Shown here: positions 35,839-46,061 of the stretch, piece by piece | How positions within the stretch are numbered: position 1 is the stretch's first letter | Layout of the letters: each line of letters starts with the position of its first letter | DNA from: Azoarcus sp. | Lineage (GTDB): Bacteria; Pseudomonadota; Gammaproteobacteria; Burkholderiales; Rhodocyclaceae | Length of the DNA: 64,000 bases | NCBI GenBank assembly: GCA_031289095.1 | Contig: JAITQD010000105.1 | Coordinates: 38,293 to 102,292 of the forward strand | Direction: 5' to 3' | Program-made: the position numbers and the translations under genes | The notes under the pieces: generated by a model | What the model was told of the DNA's origin: nothing | Databases searched by the model: none | Seen by the model: only the letters and a program-made list of their open reading frames with translations

Positions 35839-38623
35839 GGTCGCGCGCCTCGCCGTCGCCGAAAAGGTTGCTCACACAACGCCCGCAAATGCCGGGGTGC
35901 TCGGCGTTCTGCCCGACGTCTTCGCGCACATGCCAGCAACGTTCGCACTTCGCGCCGTCGGCAGGGGTGAGTTCGATACGGAACGGCCCCTTTTTCAGCG
36001 AGGCGGCGGAAGTGATGAAGACGAACTTGAGATCGTCGCCGAGCGCAGCGAGCGCCTCGAATTCCTCGCCTTCGGTCTGAATGCTGACTTCGGCCTGCAA
36101 ATCCGCGCCGATCAGGCCCCGGATGCGCAGTTCTTCTAGCGCCTTCAGCACCTCCATTCGCGCGGCGGTAATGTGCGCCCAGCGGGCGGCGAGCAGCGCT
36201 TCGTCCGGGATTTCCGGCAGCACGTGCCAGGTGTGCAACATCACCGAATCCTCCGGGTTGCCGTTGAGCGTTTGCCAGATTTCCTCGGCGGTGAAAGCGA
36301 GAATCGGGGCCATCAGCCGGGTGAGTGTCTGCGCGATGTGCCAGAGCGCGCTTTGCGCCGAACGGCGGGCGCGGGATTTTGCCGCTGTGGTGTAGAGGCG
36401 GTCTTTCAGAATGTTGAGGTAGAACGCGCCCAGGTCTTCCGAGCAAAAAGTTTGCAGCGCCTGGACGACGCGGTGGAATTCGTAACGCTCGTAATCGGCC
36501 TCGGCCTGCGCCTGCAACCTGCGAGTGAGGACGAGGGCGTAGCGGTCGATTTCCAGCCAGTCGGCGACCGGCAGCATGTCTTTGTCGGCGTCGAAATCGG
36601 CGGTGTTGGCGAGCAAAAAGCGCACCGTGTTGCGGATGCGGCGGTAGGCTTCGACAACGCGCTTCAGAATTTCGTCCGACAGCGCCAATTCGCCGGAATA
36701 ATCGGTGGAAGCCACCCACAGACGCAGGATTTCCGCCCCGTTCTTGCTGTTGATTTCCTGCGGCGCGATGACGTTGCCGAGCGATTTGCTCATCTTGCGG
36801 CCCTGTCCGTCGACGGTGAAGCCGTGCGTGAGCAAGGCCTTGTAGGGCGGGTGGCCGTCGATGGCCGCGCCGGTCAAGAGCGACGAATGGAACCAGCCGC
36901 GATGCTGATCCGACCCCTCAAGGTACAAATCCGCCGCTGGGCCGCTGGGGTGTCCCACCGGGTGCGAACCGCGCAATACATGCCAGTGCGTCGTCCCGGA
37001 GTCGAACCAGACATCGAGCGTGTCACTGATTGGGGTGTATTCGGCGGCCTCATCGCCCAGAAGTTCGGCAGCGTCGAGCTTGAACCAGGCCTCGATACCT
37101 TCCTTTTCTACCCGCTGCGCGACGGCTTCCATCAGGTCGACGGTGCGCGGGTGCAGTTCGCCGCTTTGTTTGTGGAGGAAGAACGGAATCGGCACCCCCC
37201 AGTTGCGTTGGCGCGAGATGCACCAATCGGGGCGGTTGGCGAGCATTGCGGACAGACGCGCCTGCCCCCAGGCGGGGAAAAAGCGTGTGGCCTCCACGCC
37301 CGCGAGCGCCCGTTCGCGCAGCGTGGAACCGTCCGCCGTCTTGCGATCCATCCCCACGAACCATTGCGTAGTGGCGCGATAAACAAGCGGCGTCTTGTGC
37401 CGCCAGCAGTGCATGTAGCTGTGGGTGATCTTGCTGCGTGCGAGCAGCGCCCCGACTTCATCGAGCTTGTCGAGCACGGCGGCGTTGGCTTTCCAGATGT
37501 TCATGCCGCCGAAGAAGGGCAGATCGGCGGCGTAGAGGCCGTCGCCCTGGACGATGGACAGAATTTCATCGCTGCCGCGCCCGTAGGCCAGCCAGGAATT
37601 GAAGTCGTCCACGCCGTGCGCCGGGGCCGAATGCACAATGCCGGTGCCGGTGTCGTGACCCACATAACTGGCGAGATACACTGGCGCGGCGCGGTCGTAG
37701 AACGGATGGCGAAATTCAATTTTTTCGAGCGCTGCGCCCTTCGCCATGGCGACAATCTGGCCAGCGAAGCCGTAGCGCGCAAGCGCCGCTTCAGTCAGTT
37801 CCTGCGCCAGAATCAGCAGGCGGTCGCCGGTGTCGACCAGCACGTAATCAAATTCGGGGTGAACGTTGAGCGCCTGATTGGCGGGAATCGTCCACGGCGT
37901 CGTCGTCCAGATCACCGCCGCCGCTGGCTTGGCGAGCCGCGAAAAACCGAAGGCGGCGGCGAGCCTGTCCGCGTGCGCCTCGCTCACGGGGAAGGCCACA
38001 TCAATGGCTGGCGATGGCTTGTCGGCGTATTCAACCTCCGCTTCGGCGAGCGCCGAACCGCAGTCGAAACACCAGTTCACGGGCTTGAGTCCCTTGAAAA
38101 CGTAGCCGCGCTTCACCATTTCGGCCAGGGCGCGGATTTCATTCGCCTCGTTGGCGAAGTTCATCGTGAGATAAGGGTTGTCCCAGTCGCCGAGCACCCC
38201 GAGGCGGATGAAATCGGCCCGCTGAAGCGCCACCTGTTCAGCGGCGTAGGCGCGGCACAGTTCGCGCACCCTGTCGGCGGGCAGGTGTTTGCCGTGCGTG
38301 ACCTCGACCTTGTGTTCAATCGGCAGGCCGTGGCAGTCCCAGCCCGGCACGTAGGGCGCATCGAACCCGGCCAGGGTTTTGGCGCGCACGATGATGTCCT
38401 TCAGAATCTTGTTGAGGGCGTGGCCGAGGTGCAGGCTGCCGTTGGCATAGGGCGGGCCGTCGTGCAAGATGAACCTGGGCCGTCCGGCGCTCGCGGCGCG
38501 GATTTTTTCGTAAAGCCGCCTTTGCTGCCAGTCGGCAATCCACCCCGGTTCTCGGCGGGGCAGATCGCCGCGCATCGGAAACGGCGTATCGGGCAGATTG
38601 AGGGTGTTGCGGTAATTGGCCAT
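35831..38623 (-). CDS. ileS: isoleucyl-tRNA synthetase
   Basis: Class Ia synthetase charging tRNA-Ile, with CP1 editing of misactivated valine. Predicted 930 residues. The HIGH motif appears as [15 protein letters not shown], the KMSKS loop as [12 protein letters not shown], and the C-terminal zinc site as [10 protein letters not shown] ... CGRCVSNL. The ATG at 38623 is the family start ([13 protein letters not shown]). It overlaps lspA by eight bases; ribF ends 25 bases upstream, so ribF-ileS-lspA-fkpB-ispH is one long operon. Confidence 0.97.
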   Translation of the reverse strand: MANYRNTLNLPDTPFPMRGDLPRREPGWIADWQQRRLYEKIRAASAGRPRFILHDGPPYANGSLHLGHALNKILKDIIVRAKTLAGFDAPYVPGWDCHGLPIEHKVEVTHGKHLPADRVRELCRAYAAEQVALQRADFIRLGVLGDWDNPYLTMNFANEANEIRALAEMVKRGYVFKGLKPVNWCFDCGSALAEAEVEYADKPSPAIDVAFPVSEAHADRLAAAFGFSRLAKPAAAVIWTTTPWTIPANQALNVHPEFDYVLVDTGDRLLILAQELTEAALARYGFAGQIVAMAKGAALEKIEFRHPFYDRAAPVYLASYVGHDTGTGIVHSAPAHGVDDFNSWLAYGRGSDEILSIVQGDGLYAADLPFFGGMNIWKANAAVLDKLDEVGALLARSKITHSYMHCWRHKTPLVYRATTQWFVGMDRKTADGSTLRERALAGVEATRFFPAWGQARLSAMLANRPDWCISRQRNWGVPIPFFLHKQSGELHPRTVDLMEAVAQRVEKEGIEAWFKLDAAELLGDEAAEYTPISDTLDVWFDSGTTHWHVLRGSHPVGHPSGPAADLYLEGSDQHRGWFHSSLLTGAAIDGHPPYKALLTHGFTVDGQGRKMSKSLGNVIAPQEINSKNGAEILRLWVASTDYSGELALSDEILKRVVEAYRRIRNTVRFLLANTADFDADKDMLPVADWLEIDRYALVLTRRLQAQAEADYERYEFHRVVQALQTFCSEDLGAFYLNILKDRLYTTAAKSRARRSAQSALWHIAQTLTRLMAPILAFTAEEIWQTLNGNPEDSVMLHTWHVLPEIPDEALLAARWAHITAARMEVLKALEELRIRGLIGADLQAEVSIQTEGEEFEALAALGDDLKFVFITSAASLKKGPFRIELTPADGAKCERCWHVREDVGQNAEHPGICGRCVSNLFGDGEARDHA

Positions 38624-38648
38624 GGCCTGATCCTGATTCCTGAACGTT

Positions 38649-39593
38649 TCAGCCGAGCAAGGCGTCTGGGTGCTGCAAAAACCAGTTGCGCGCGGCGGCG
38701 GTGTCGCAAGCGATTTGCGCCTTGAGTGCGTCGAGCGACGGAAAGCGGCGCTCATCGCGCAGTTTATGAAAAAAATTCACCTGTACGCGCTGGCCGTAGC
38801 CATCGCCCCGCCAGTCGAGCAGATGGACTTCGAGGCGCGGGCAGGGCGCGCCGCCCGCAGTGGGCCGCCAGCCGACGTTGGCGACGCCGGGCAGGCGCGC
38901 CGTCTCCAGCCCTTCCACCGTCACCGCGAACACGCCCGACAGGGCGGGGCGGCGACACCGGAACGGCAAGTTGAGCGTCGGAAAGCCGATCTGCCGCCCG
39001 AGCCTGTCGCCATGCGCCACTCGCCCGACCACGCCGTAAGGCCGTCCGAGTAAGCGCGCCGCATGCACAAGGTCGCCTTCATCAAGCGCCCGGCGCACTG
39101 CCGAACTCGACGCCCGCTCGCCGGAGACGGCCAATGTCGGCATCGCCTCGACCGAAAAACCGTGCTGGCGTCCCGCCGCCTGCAACAGGGCGAAATCCCC
39201 GGCGCGGCCATCGCCGAAGCGGAAATCGTCGCCGACGAGGAGATGTCGCACCTTCAGGCCGCGCAGCAATACCGCGTCGATGAATTCCGTAGCGTCCAGG
39301 TGGGCGAAGCGGGCGTCGAAGCGTTGCACATGCACGCGGTCGACGCGACGCCCGGCGAGCAGGGGCAGCTTTTCGCGCAGGGAAGTGAGGCGGGCCGGCG
39401 CATCGCCGGGGGCGAAATATTCGCGTGGATGCGGCTCGAAGGTCAGCACCGACGCGGGCAGCCCCTGTTCGCCTGCCTCGTTGGCGAGCAGTCCCAACAG
39501 TGCCTGATGCCCGAGGTGCAGACCGTCGAAATTACCGATGGTCAGCACGCAAGGTTGCCCGTCCGGGTCGGAGAAGCCGCGAAAAACCTGCAT
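38649..39593 (-). CDS. ribF: bifunctional riboflavin kinase / FAD synthetase
   Basis: Makes FMN and FAD from riboflavin. Predicted 314 residues: N-terminal FAD synthetase domain with [16 protein letters not shown] and the later SSSAVRRAL, then the riboflavin kinase domain from about 185 with [11 protein letters not shown]. It begins the ribF-ileS-lspA operon. The stretch between it and the divergent nuclease gene (39594-39827) contains no other gene. Confidence 0.95.
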   Translation of the reverse strand: MQVFRGFSDPDGQPCVLTIGNFDGLHLGHQALLGLLANEAGEQGLPASVLTFEPHPREYFAPGDAPARLTSLREKLPLLAGRRVDRVHVQRFDARFAHLDATEFIDAVLLRGLKVRHLLVGDDFRFGDGRAGDFALLQAAGRQHGFSVEAMPTLAVSGERASSSAVRRALDEGDLVHAARLLGRPYGVVGRVAHGDRLGRQIGFPTLNLPFRCRRPALSGVFAVTVEGLETARLPGVANVGWRPTAGGAPCPRLEVHLLDWRGDGYGQRVQVNFFHKLRDERRFPSLDALKAQIACDTAAARNWFLQHPDALLG

Positions 39594-39788
39594 GTGCGCT
39601 CGAAAAAGCGCTGATTATACTGGCAATGCTGGTTGCTGGCATTGGGAGCCGCCTGGGGGGCGGTCGATTCCTGTGCGGATGCGGGGAGATGCGATGCCGG
39701 TCACGGAAGGCTGCTCCTTGCCTTGACGTTACGGGAAAAATGCGTCTCCGGTTTCGGTATAGCACGAAGTCATTTGTCGGGATATTTT

Positions 39789-39805
39789 CAAGGCATAATG
39801 CCTTG
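39789..39805. promoter_or_regulatory. inverted repeat ahead of the Rpn-type nuclease gene
   Basis: CAAGGCA-taa-TGCCTTG: seven-base perfect arms around three bases, ending 22 bases before the nuclease ATG. The centre holds CATAAT, a possible -10 box, so a protein bound here would block the promoter. No good -35 at 17 bases is seen, so the promoter itself is uncertain. Confidence 0.4.
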
Positions 39806-39827
39806 TCTTCGATAACGCATACATACC

Positions 39828-40652
39828 ATGAAAACCCTCTTATCCCCGCGCAGCGACATCGTCTTCAAGATGCTTTTCGGCGACTTGCGCGGCAGCGACA
39901 TCCTGCGCGCTTTCCTTGAGGCCGTGCTACCCCGACCGCACGACGAGTACTGCGAAATCGTCTATCTCAACCCCTTGCTCGGCAACGACTACAGCGACGA
40001 TAAAATCGGCATCCTCGACGTCAAGGTGAAAACCGCTTCCGGCAAGATCATCGACATCGAAATCCAGATATCGAACCATTCCCACCTGCGCGAGCGTGTT
40101 GTGTTCTACGTCTCGAAACTGGTCACGGAGCAGATCGGGGTCGGGGAGCGATACGAAACCATCAAGCCCACGGTGTGCATCCTGATTGCGGATTTCGTGT
40201 TGATTGGCGAAAACCCGGCCTATCATAATCAGTACCGGCTGCGTGATTTCGAGACCCGTTCCGAGTTCACGCACCTGCTGGAAGTGCATACGCTGGAGTT
40301 GCCGAAGCTGCCAAAGGCCGGAGACGGCACGTCGCTGGGAGACTGGCTCGGCTTTCTGAAGGCGGACAGGGAGGATGAAATGGACGTGTTGGCGGAAAAG
40401 AACCCGGACGTGAAGAAGGCGGTGGCGAGGCTCAAGGAAATTTCCGCCGACGAGCAGGCGCGGATGATGTACGAAGCGCGGCTGAAGGTAGCGAGGGATC
40501 GGCACGCGGAACTGCGCTACGCCACGGAAAAGGGCCGGGAGGATGCCTTGCGTGCCGTAGCCCGCAATGCGTTGGAAAGAGATCTGTCCATCGGGGACGT
40601 CGCGGCGCTGACCGGGCTTTCCGAGGACGAAATCCGCGCGCTGTCACACTGA
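39828..40652 (+). CDS. Rpn-family recombination-promoting nuclease / PD-(D/E)XK transposase-like protein
   Basis: Predicted 274 residues of the Rpn/YhgA-like group, PD-(D/E)XK nucleases that raise recombination rates in E. coli. The N terminus LLSPRSDIVFKMLFGD is diagnostic. The nuclease core shows DDKIGILDVKVKTASGKIIDIEIQ, with Asp and the E-x-Q element of the PD-(D/E)XK fold. The C-terminal half is helical and charged, ending in a helix-turn-helix-like SIGDVAALTGLSEDEIRAL. It stands alone, with an inverted repeat upstream and a strong terminator behind it, as expected for a mobile single-gene unit. Confidence 0.85.
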   Translation: MKTLLSPRSDIVFKMLFGDLRGSDILRAFLEAVLPRPHDEYCEIVYLNPLLGNDYSDDKIGILDVKVKTASGKIIDIEIQISNHSHLRERVVFYVSKLVTEQIGVGERYETIKPTVCILIADFVLIGENPAYHNQYRLRDFETRSEFTHLLEVHTLELPKLPKAGDGTSLGDWLGFLKADREDEMDVLAEKNPDVKKAVARLKEISADEQARMMYEARLKVARDRHAELRYATEKGREDALRAVARNALERDLSIGDVAALTGLSEDEIRALSH

Positions 40653-40664
40653 TCTGCTGGCATG

Positions 40665-40692
40665 AAAAAAGGGCGCCGAAGCGCCCTTTTTT
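40665..40692. terminator. bidirectional rho-independent terminator
   Basis: AAAAAA, stem GGGCGC, loop CGAA, stem GCGCCC, TTTTTT: a textbook symmetrical terminator that can end both the plus-strand nuclease gene and the minus-strand porin gene converging on it. Confidence 0.93.
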
Positions 40693-40716
40693 GACTGAAT
40701 CGCGGAAAAGCTGCGA

Positions 40717-41856
40717 TCAGAAGTCGTGGCGAACGCCAACGGCAATACCAGTACGGTAGCCTTCGGTCACGCCCAAGGTACTGTCCGTCGAACCGCCGCT
40801 ATAGGTGTAGCCGACATAGGAACCGCGCGCGCCGGAAACGTTGTTATACAGCCCGTAACCCAACTCCTTCTGGGAACTGTTCTGGGTTTGATGCGCATAT
40901 TGCACATACAACGCGGTACGCTTGGACAGCGCGTGTTCGTAGCCGATGGCCCACTGGGCGAGTTTGGCGTCGCTGCCGCCCGTCAAATCATCGTCTTTAA
41001 CCTTGCGGTTGGTGTACGAAGCCAGCAGAGAGTCGTTGCTGGTGATCTTCCAGGTGGCGCCAATCAGCCATTGCCTGATCTTGGTATCTTCGGCGGTACT
41101 GATATTGTTGGTCTTGCGCTGACCGTATGCCGCGCCCAGCTTGACCGGGCCGAAGTCGTAGGAAACAAAGAGATCGGCCGCCGAGACGTTTTCGATAAGG
41201 ATGTCGTCATTCTTCGGCTTGGCGCGGTGGTAGTTGGCGCCGACGAACAGACCGCCGTTCGTATAGGACGGCGCGATCGCCCAGACACGGGTATCGCTCA
41301 GGGCCAAGCCGCCCGAATCATTATCCATGTCTTCGTCGCCCTGGTAGGCCCACGTCCAGCCAACGATGAAGCTGAAGCCACTCCAGTTTGGCGAGATGTA
41401 GGCGGCCAGGTTGTCCAGGCGCTGATCCACCGACAACACGTTCTTGGCAGAGCCCAGGCCATTGTTGGCGAACGGGTCGACTGCACCCAGGAAGACGTGT
41501 TGCGGGGTGTATTGACGACCAAAAGCAATGGTACCGAAGCCGCCAGCCAGACCGGCGTAGGCTTGGCGCGCATCGCCGCCTTTCCACATAGCGCCCTTGT
41601 CGCCGTTAAGCCCTTGTTCCAGCACGAACACTGCCTTCAGGCCGTTGCCGAGGTCTTCCACGCCCTTGAAGCCGAGACGATTGGCCTTGGAAACGCCGGA
41701 TTCGATACCGCTACGCGAATCTACGCCGTGGAAAATGCTGTTGCCCGTCCACACATAGCCATAGTCGATGGTGCCATAGATGGTCACGTTCGACTGCGCG
41801 AAGGCCGGAGCGGACACCAAGCCAGCGACGGCCAGCGCGATCAGTTTCTTTTGCAT
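40717..41856 (-). CDS. Gram-negative porin, betaproteobacterial Porin_4 type
   Basis: Predicted 379-residue outer-membrane general porin. Signal peptide residues 1-20 (MQKKLIALAVAGLVSAPAFA). The mature protein starts QSNVTIYGTIDYGYV, the standard first beta strand of Bordetella/Neisseria-type trimeric porins. GVEDLGNGLKAVFVLEQG, FGRQYTP and the terminal strand ending VGVRHDF (C-terminal Phe for BAM recognition) are typical. AGGAG precedes the ATG. The codon usage and somewhat lower GC suggest high expression. Confidence 0.94.
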   Translation of the reverse strand: MQKKLIALAVAGLVSAPAFAQSNVTIYGTIDYGYVWTGNSIFHGVDSRSGIESGVSKANRLGFKGVEDLGNGLKAVFVLEQGLNGDKGAMWKGGDARQAYAGLAGGFGTIAFGRQYTPQHVFLGAVDPFANNGLGSAKNVLSVDQRLDNLAAYISPNWSGFSFIVGWTWAYQGDEDMDNDSGGLALSDTRVWAIAPSYTNGGLFVGANYHRAKPKNDDILIENVSAADLFVSYDFGPVKLGAAYGQRKTNNISTAEDTKIRQWLIGATWKITSNDSLLASYTNRKVKDDDLTGGSDAKLAQWAIGYEHALSKRTALYVQYAHQTQNSSQKELGYGLYNNVSGARGSYVGYTYSGGSTDSTLGVTEGYRTGIAVGVRHDF

Positions 41857-42135
41857 GTATTTCTCCTCAAGTTGAATCGGCGCTCCCGCCGGCGGCAAGA
41901 GCCCAACTGGACCTCTCGGGCGAGAAGTTGTCGGTAATTGTGCAAAGTCGACAAGGGTTTGTGCAAGCCCGAGGGCGAAAACCCGGCGCGTGGAAGCGTT
42001 TCGTGTTGTAGTCGTGCAACAAAGGTCGTTTCCGCAGCGCAGCATCCGGCATATGTCTGGACAAGCCTGCGCCATATTCTGCCGTGTCCGGCGCACCCTG
42101 TCACGCTGCGTGGGCCGGGTTTGCCCTCGCACGTT

Positions 42136-43128
42136 TCACCGCGAGTGCCGGGCGAGCAGGAACAGGAACACCGGCACGCCGAGCAGCACGGTCAGTACGC
42201 CGACCGGCAATTGCTGCGGCGCGAGCGCGGTGCGCGCCAGGGTGTCGGCGACGGTCAGGAGCGCTCCGCCAGCCAGCGCCGCTGCTGGCATCAGCAGGCG
42301 CTGATCGTTGCCGAGCACGAGGCGAACGAGATGTGGCACCACAAGGCCGACGAAGCCGACGGTGCCGACCAGCGTCACCGCGACGGCGGTGGCGAGCGAG
42401 GCCAGCAGGTACAGTCCGCGCCGCAGTCGGCGCGCATCAACGCCGAGCGCCAGGGCGCTCAACTGGCCGCGCGCAAGCACGTTGAGATCGCGCCCGAACG
42501 GCAGCACCACGGTCAGCGCCACGGCCAGCACCGCGAGCGCCGGCCAGGGACGGTTCGCGCCGCTGGCGTCGCCCATCAGCCAGAACAGCATGCTTTGCAC
42601 TTGCGCGGCGGGGGCCAGCGCCAGCATCAGGGCGATGGCCGCGCCGCAGCCGGCGGCGACGATGACGCCGGTGAGCAGCAGCCGCGTCTGCGTCCAGCTT
42701 CCGTCGCCATGCGCGAGGCCGAACACCAGCAACATTGCTGCGAGCGCGCCGCCCAGCGCTCCCGCGTCCATCCACGGCGAGGCCAGTCCGAGTACGGCGG
42801 CGCCCAGCGCTCCCGCCGCCGCGCCGCCGGAGATGCCGAGGATGTAGGGGTCGGCGAGCGGATTGCGCAGCAGCACCTGCATCAGCGTTCCGGCCAGCGC
42901 CAGGAGACCGCCGCTGGCAAAACACGCGAGGGCGCGCGGCAGGCGCAGTTCGCGCACGACGCTGGCGAGCATGTTTCCGCCATCGCTGTCGAAAAGGGCG
43001 GTCAGTACTTCGCCGGGCGTCGCCGCGAGACTGCCCGCACACAGTGCCCAGGCCAGCGCGGCGAGCGCCGCCAGGGTCAACGCGGCGAGCGTGGCGAACG
43101 GATGAGCGGCGAACGGGCGTGCGGTCAT
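42136..43128 (-). CDS. FecCD-type ABC transporter permease (iron-siderophore/B12 class)
   Basis: Predicted 330-residue inner-membrane permease of the BtuC/FecCD/FhuB family with about nine to ten helices. Family marks are RLPRALACFASGGLLALAG, LRNPLADPYILGISGGAAAGA near the start and GTVGFVGLVVPHLVRLVLG toward the end, the region coupling to the ATPase. Neither the ATPase nor a binding protein gene follows: about 280 bases of non-coding sequence and the porin come next. Its start overlaps the stop of the MFS gene by one base (TGATG). Cobalamin or siderophore uptake cannot be distinguished. Confidence 0.88.
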   Translation of the reverse strand: MTARPFAAHPFATLAALTLAALAALAWALCAGSLAATPGEVLTALFDSDGGNMLASVVRELRLPRALACFASGGLLALAGTLMQVLLRNPLADPYILGISGGAAAGALGAAVLGLASPWMDAGALGGALAAMLLVFGLAHGDGSWTQTRLLLTGVIVAAGCGAAIALMLALAPAAQVQSMLFWLMGDASGANRPWPALAVLAVALTVVLPFGRDLNVLARGQLSALALGVDARRLRRGLYLLASLATAVAVTLVGTVGFVGLVVPHLVRLVLGNDQRLLMPAAALAGGALLTVADTLARTALAPQQLPVGVLTVLLGVPVFLFLLARHSR

Positions 43129-44393
43129 CAGTACCGCGCCTCCGTCGCTTCATCGAATTTATCGACCTTGTGCAGTGCCGGGAAAAACTTTGTCCACAGG
43201 CCGACGATGCCCAGGGTGCAGACGCCGCCGAGCACGGCGGCGGCGACCGGGCCGAACCACGCTGCGCTCGTGCCAGCGCGAAATTCGCCCAGTTCGTTGG
43301 ACGAGCCGATGAAAAGCATATTGACCGCGCTCACTCGTCCGCGCATGTCGTCCGGGGTGGAGAACTGCACCAGCGCGCTGCGAATGTAGACGCTCACCAT
43401 GTCCGCCGCGCCAGCGGTCGCCAGCGCGAGGAAGGAGAGCCAGAACCAGTGCGAGAGCGAAAAAGCGAGGTTTGCCAGCCCGAAAACGGCGACGGCGACG
43501 AACAGGCGCTTGCCGACCGCGCGATTGAACGGGTGCAGGCTCAGAAACAGCCCCGCGCCCACTTCGCCGATGGCGATGGCGCTGCGCAGCACCCCCAGCC
43601 CCGCCGGGCCGGTATGGAGGATTTCCTTGGCGTAGATGGGCAGGAGCGCCACCACGCCGCCGAGGAGTACGGCGAACAGGTCGAGCGCAATGGAGCCGAG
43701 GATGATGGGGCGGTTGCGGATGAAGCGGATGCCGGCCCCGAACCGCCGCCACATGCCGCCGGTGTCCGGCGCTTTCGCGCCCGCGTAGCGGGTTTCGACC
43801 CGGACGAGGAACGAGACGCCGATCAGGAAACACAGTGCGCAGACGCCGTAGGACAGCGCGCCGCCCCCCACGGCGTAGAGGATGCCGCCCACGAGCGGCC
43901 CGCCGATGCTGGCCGCGCGCATCAGCATGCCGTTGGCGGCGATGGCTTGCGCCAGTTGTGGGCGCGGCACGATCTGCGGCAGCAGGCTTTGCAGCGCCGG
44001 CCCGGAGAAGGCGCGTGAGCAGCCGAAAAGCGCGAGTGTGGCGTAGATGCCGGTGAGCGCCGTGGCTTTGCCCGCTTCGCCCGTACCGGCGTGGCGGGAC
44101 AGCCACCACAGCGCCACGGCGCAGACCATGGCGACGGCCCAGCTCGCCATCAGGATCGGCTTGCGGGCGTGGCGGTCGATGAGATCCCCCGCGGGCAGCA
44201 CCAGAATCAGCATCGGCAGAAACTGCGCCAGCCCCACGTAGGCGAGCGCCATGGCGTCGCCGGTGAGGCCGTAGACTTGCCATCCGATGACGACAGCCTG
44301 GATCTGTGTGGCGAACATGCCTGCCAGCCGCGCGAGCAGAAAAGCGGCGAAGGCCCGGTTGCTCCAGGCCGCGGGAAGGGAGCGGGGAATCAT
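43128..44393 (-). CDS. MFS transporter, EntS-like (MFS_3) group
   Basis: Predicted 421-residue twelve-helix major facilitator. The start MIPRSLPAAWSNRAFAAFLL and AVVIGWQVYGLTGD match the EntS/MFS_3 exporters, and the cytoplasmic loop GDLIDRHARKP is the motif-A equivalent. The ATG at 44393 fits the family start; ATGs at 44453 and 44468 are possible. It is translationally coupled to the FecCD permease, which suggests a siderophore-related pair (inference); no siderophore synthesis genes are present. Confidence 0.82.
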   Translation of the reverse strand: MIPRSLPAAWSNRAFAAFLLARLAGMFATQIQAVVIGWQVYGLTGDAMALAYVGLAQFLPMLILVLPAGDLIDRHARKPILMASWAVAMVCAVALWWLSRHAGTGEAGKATALTGIYATLALFGCSRAFSGPALQSLLPQIVPRPQLAQAIAANGMLMRAASIGGPLVGGILYAVGGGALSYGVCALCFLIGVSFLVRVETRYAGAKAPDTGGMWRRFGAGIRFIRNRPIILGSIALDLFAVLLGGVVALLPIYAKEILHTGPAGLGVLRSAIAIGEVGAGLFLSLHPFNRAVGKRLFVAVAVFGLANLAFSLSHWFWLSFLALATAGAADMVSVYIRSALVQFSTPDDMRGRVSAVNMLFIGSSNELGEFRAGTSAAWFGPVAAAVLGGVCTLGIVGLWTKFFPALHKVDKFDEATEARY

Positions 44394-44483
44394 GGCGCGG
44401 GGGAGCGTGCGATGGGGGGGCCGTGGCGGAACATGCCGGAAAGGTCGTAGCATGAGCGGCTCGCCCATCTCCCGGAGCCTTTC

Positions 44484-45398
44484 TTGGTCATTTCGGCCTC
44501 GACTGACAAAGTCGGCATTCTATTCGCACTTCTCGCCGCCGTCGGTTTTTCGGGCAAGGCCATTCTGGTCAAGCTCGCCTATCGTTACGGAATCGACGCG
44601 GAAACCCTGCTCGGTTTGCGGATGGCGCTGGCCTTGCCGTGCTATCTGATGCTCGGTCTGTTCGCCCGCCACGAGAAGCGCGGCGCGATGGCGGCGCGCG
44701 ACTGGTTGTGGATGGTCTGGCTTGGGTTCATCGGCTATTACCTGTCGAGCTATCTCGATTTCCTCGGCCTCAACCATATTTCCTCGGGGCTGGAGCGGCT
44801 GATTCTTTTTTTGTATCCGACAATGGTGATTGTGATTTCGGCGCTGTTCCTGAAAAAGCCGATCACCGCCAAGACCGCGCTCGCGCTGCTGCTGTGTTAC
44901 ACCGGCATTGCGCTCGCGGTCGGGCACGATCTCGGCGGCAATACCGGCGGCGCGCGTCACGAGGTGTGGATGGGCAGCGCCCTCGTTTTTGCCAGTGCGG
45001 TGGCCTATGCGTTGTACCTGATCGGTAACGGCATGGTGGTCGGGCGGCTCGGTTCGCTCCAGGTCACGGCCTGGGCTTCGTCCTTCGCGTGCATTTTCAG
45101 CATCGCCCAGTTCGTACTGCTGCGCCCGTTCGAGGTGCTGTTCCAGCAGCTCTGGCAGGTGTGGGCGCTGACGCTGGTCATGGTGGTTGTGTCCACCGTG
45201 GCGCCGGTCTGGATGGTGTCGGAAGCCATCCGCCGCATCGGCGCCGGGCCGGTGTCGATGACGAGCACGCTCGGGCCGGTGGTGACCATTGCGATGGGCT
45301 GGGTGATTCTGTCCGAACCGTTCGGCTGGAACCAGTTCTTCGGGGCCGTGCTGGTGATCGGTGGCGTGTGGGTGGTGTCCCGGCAGAAGAAAAGATAA
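44484..45398 (+). CDS. EamA/DMT-family transporter
   Basis: Predicted 304-residue drug/metabolite transporter with ten helices arranged as two EamA repeats (about 10-140 and 165-300). The repeat ends ALLLCYTGIALAVG and GAVLVIGGVWVV are recognisable. The start is a TTG with GGAG six bases upstream; there is no in-frame ATG before the first helix. It is divergent from the MFS gene. The substrate is unknown; relatives export amino acids or metabolites. Confidence 0.85.
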   Translation: MVISASTDKVGILFALLAAVGFSGKAILVKLAYRYGIDAETLLGLRMALALPCYLMLGLFARHEKRGAMAARDWLWMVWLGFIGYYLSSYLDFLGLNHISSGLERLILFLYPTMVIVISALFLKKPITAKTALALLLCYTGIALAVGHDLGGNTGGARHEVWMGSALVFASAVAYALYLIGNGMVVGRLGSLQVTAWASSFACIFSIAQFVLLRPFEVLFQQLWQVWALTLVMVVVSTVAPVWMVSEAIRRIGAGPVSMTSTLGPVVTIAMGWVILSEPFGWNQFFGAVLVIGGVWVVSRQKKR

Positions 45399-45475
45399 AG
45401 GCGGCCCCGGTTACAGAATGTAGCGATGTCCTTGCCGTGTGCGAGGCGCAATCCAGGTGGATCACCTGCATCAGG

Positions 45476-46027
45476 TCAGATCAGTGACCCCCCGGCGACG
45501 ATGGCGGCGGCGTCTTTTTCGGTGATACGCACCGTGGCGCTGCGGATCACATGCGTTACCAGCCAGTCGTGCAGGCGCTCGGCGCCGTCGCCCTCGAAGA
45601 CGAGGATGCGGCAGCCGGCAGAGGGCGTTTTGCTTTTGCCGAAGACGTTGACGACTTCGGCGTGGCCGCGAATCGTGTCGGGCACGCCTTCGCGTTGCAG
45701 GGTGAAGCCGAACTTTGCGCCTTTGGCAAAGGTTGTCGTGGCCGGCAGCGCAAAGCCCTTGAGGGAAAGATCGTCGAGCGCCACCCGCTCCTCGCCTACC
45801 TGCACCCAGAAGCACGTTTCACCATGCAGCCGGGCCATGAAGCGCTGGTGGATGCGGCGCTCGCTCGCATCGACGGCGGGAAGCGGTGCGGAAGGCTTTT
45901 CCATGTCGGGAGCGCTTTCGCCGGGGGAAGGCACACCCGTCGCTGCGCTCGGGCTTTTCGGCGCTGCGTCCGCCGGTTTGCGGCTCGAAAACGAAGTGGT
46001 GACGAAGAAAGGAAACAAGCTTGGCAT
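45476..46027 (-). CDS. PilZ-domain protein
   Basis: Predicted 183 residues. After a variable Pro/Ser/Ala-rich leader of about 55 residues comes a PilZ domain: the RxxxR part as RRIHQRF and the D/NxSxxG part as LDDLSLKGFAL. These motifs bind cyclic di-GMP in canonical PilZ proteins, so it may be a receptor. An ATG at residue 42 (MEKPSAP) could be the true start. Downstream of dsbA on the same strand, 34 bases away. Confidence 0.75.
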   Translation of the reverse strand: MPSLFPFFVTTSFSSRKPADAAPKSPSAATGVPSPGESAPDMEKPSAPLPAVDASERRIHQRFMARLHGETCFWVQVGEERVALDDLSLKGFALPATTTFAKGAKFGFTLQREGVPDTIRGHAEVVNVFGKSKTPSAGCRILVFEGDGAERLHDWLVTHVIRSATVRITEKDAAAIVAGGSLI

Positions 46028-46061
46028 CTGCGCTCGACAGGGGGAGGAAGGTGTCTCCGGT

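Noticed and set aside
36173..38725. 850-codon open frame on the plus strand
   Set aside because: It is the antisense of ileS. GC-rich codons leave the opposite strand open, and the translation has no recognisable domain while ileS shows every synthetase motif.
45453..45471. Hairpin CAGGT/ACCTG between the DMT transporter and the PilZ gene as a terminator
   Set aside because: Only five base pairs and no T-tract on either strand.
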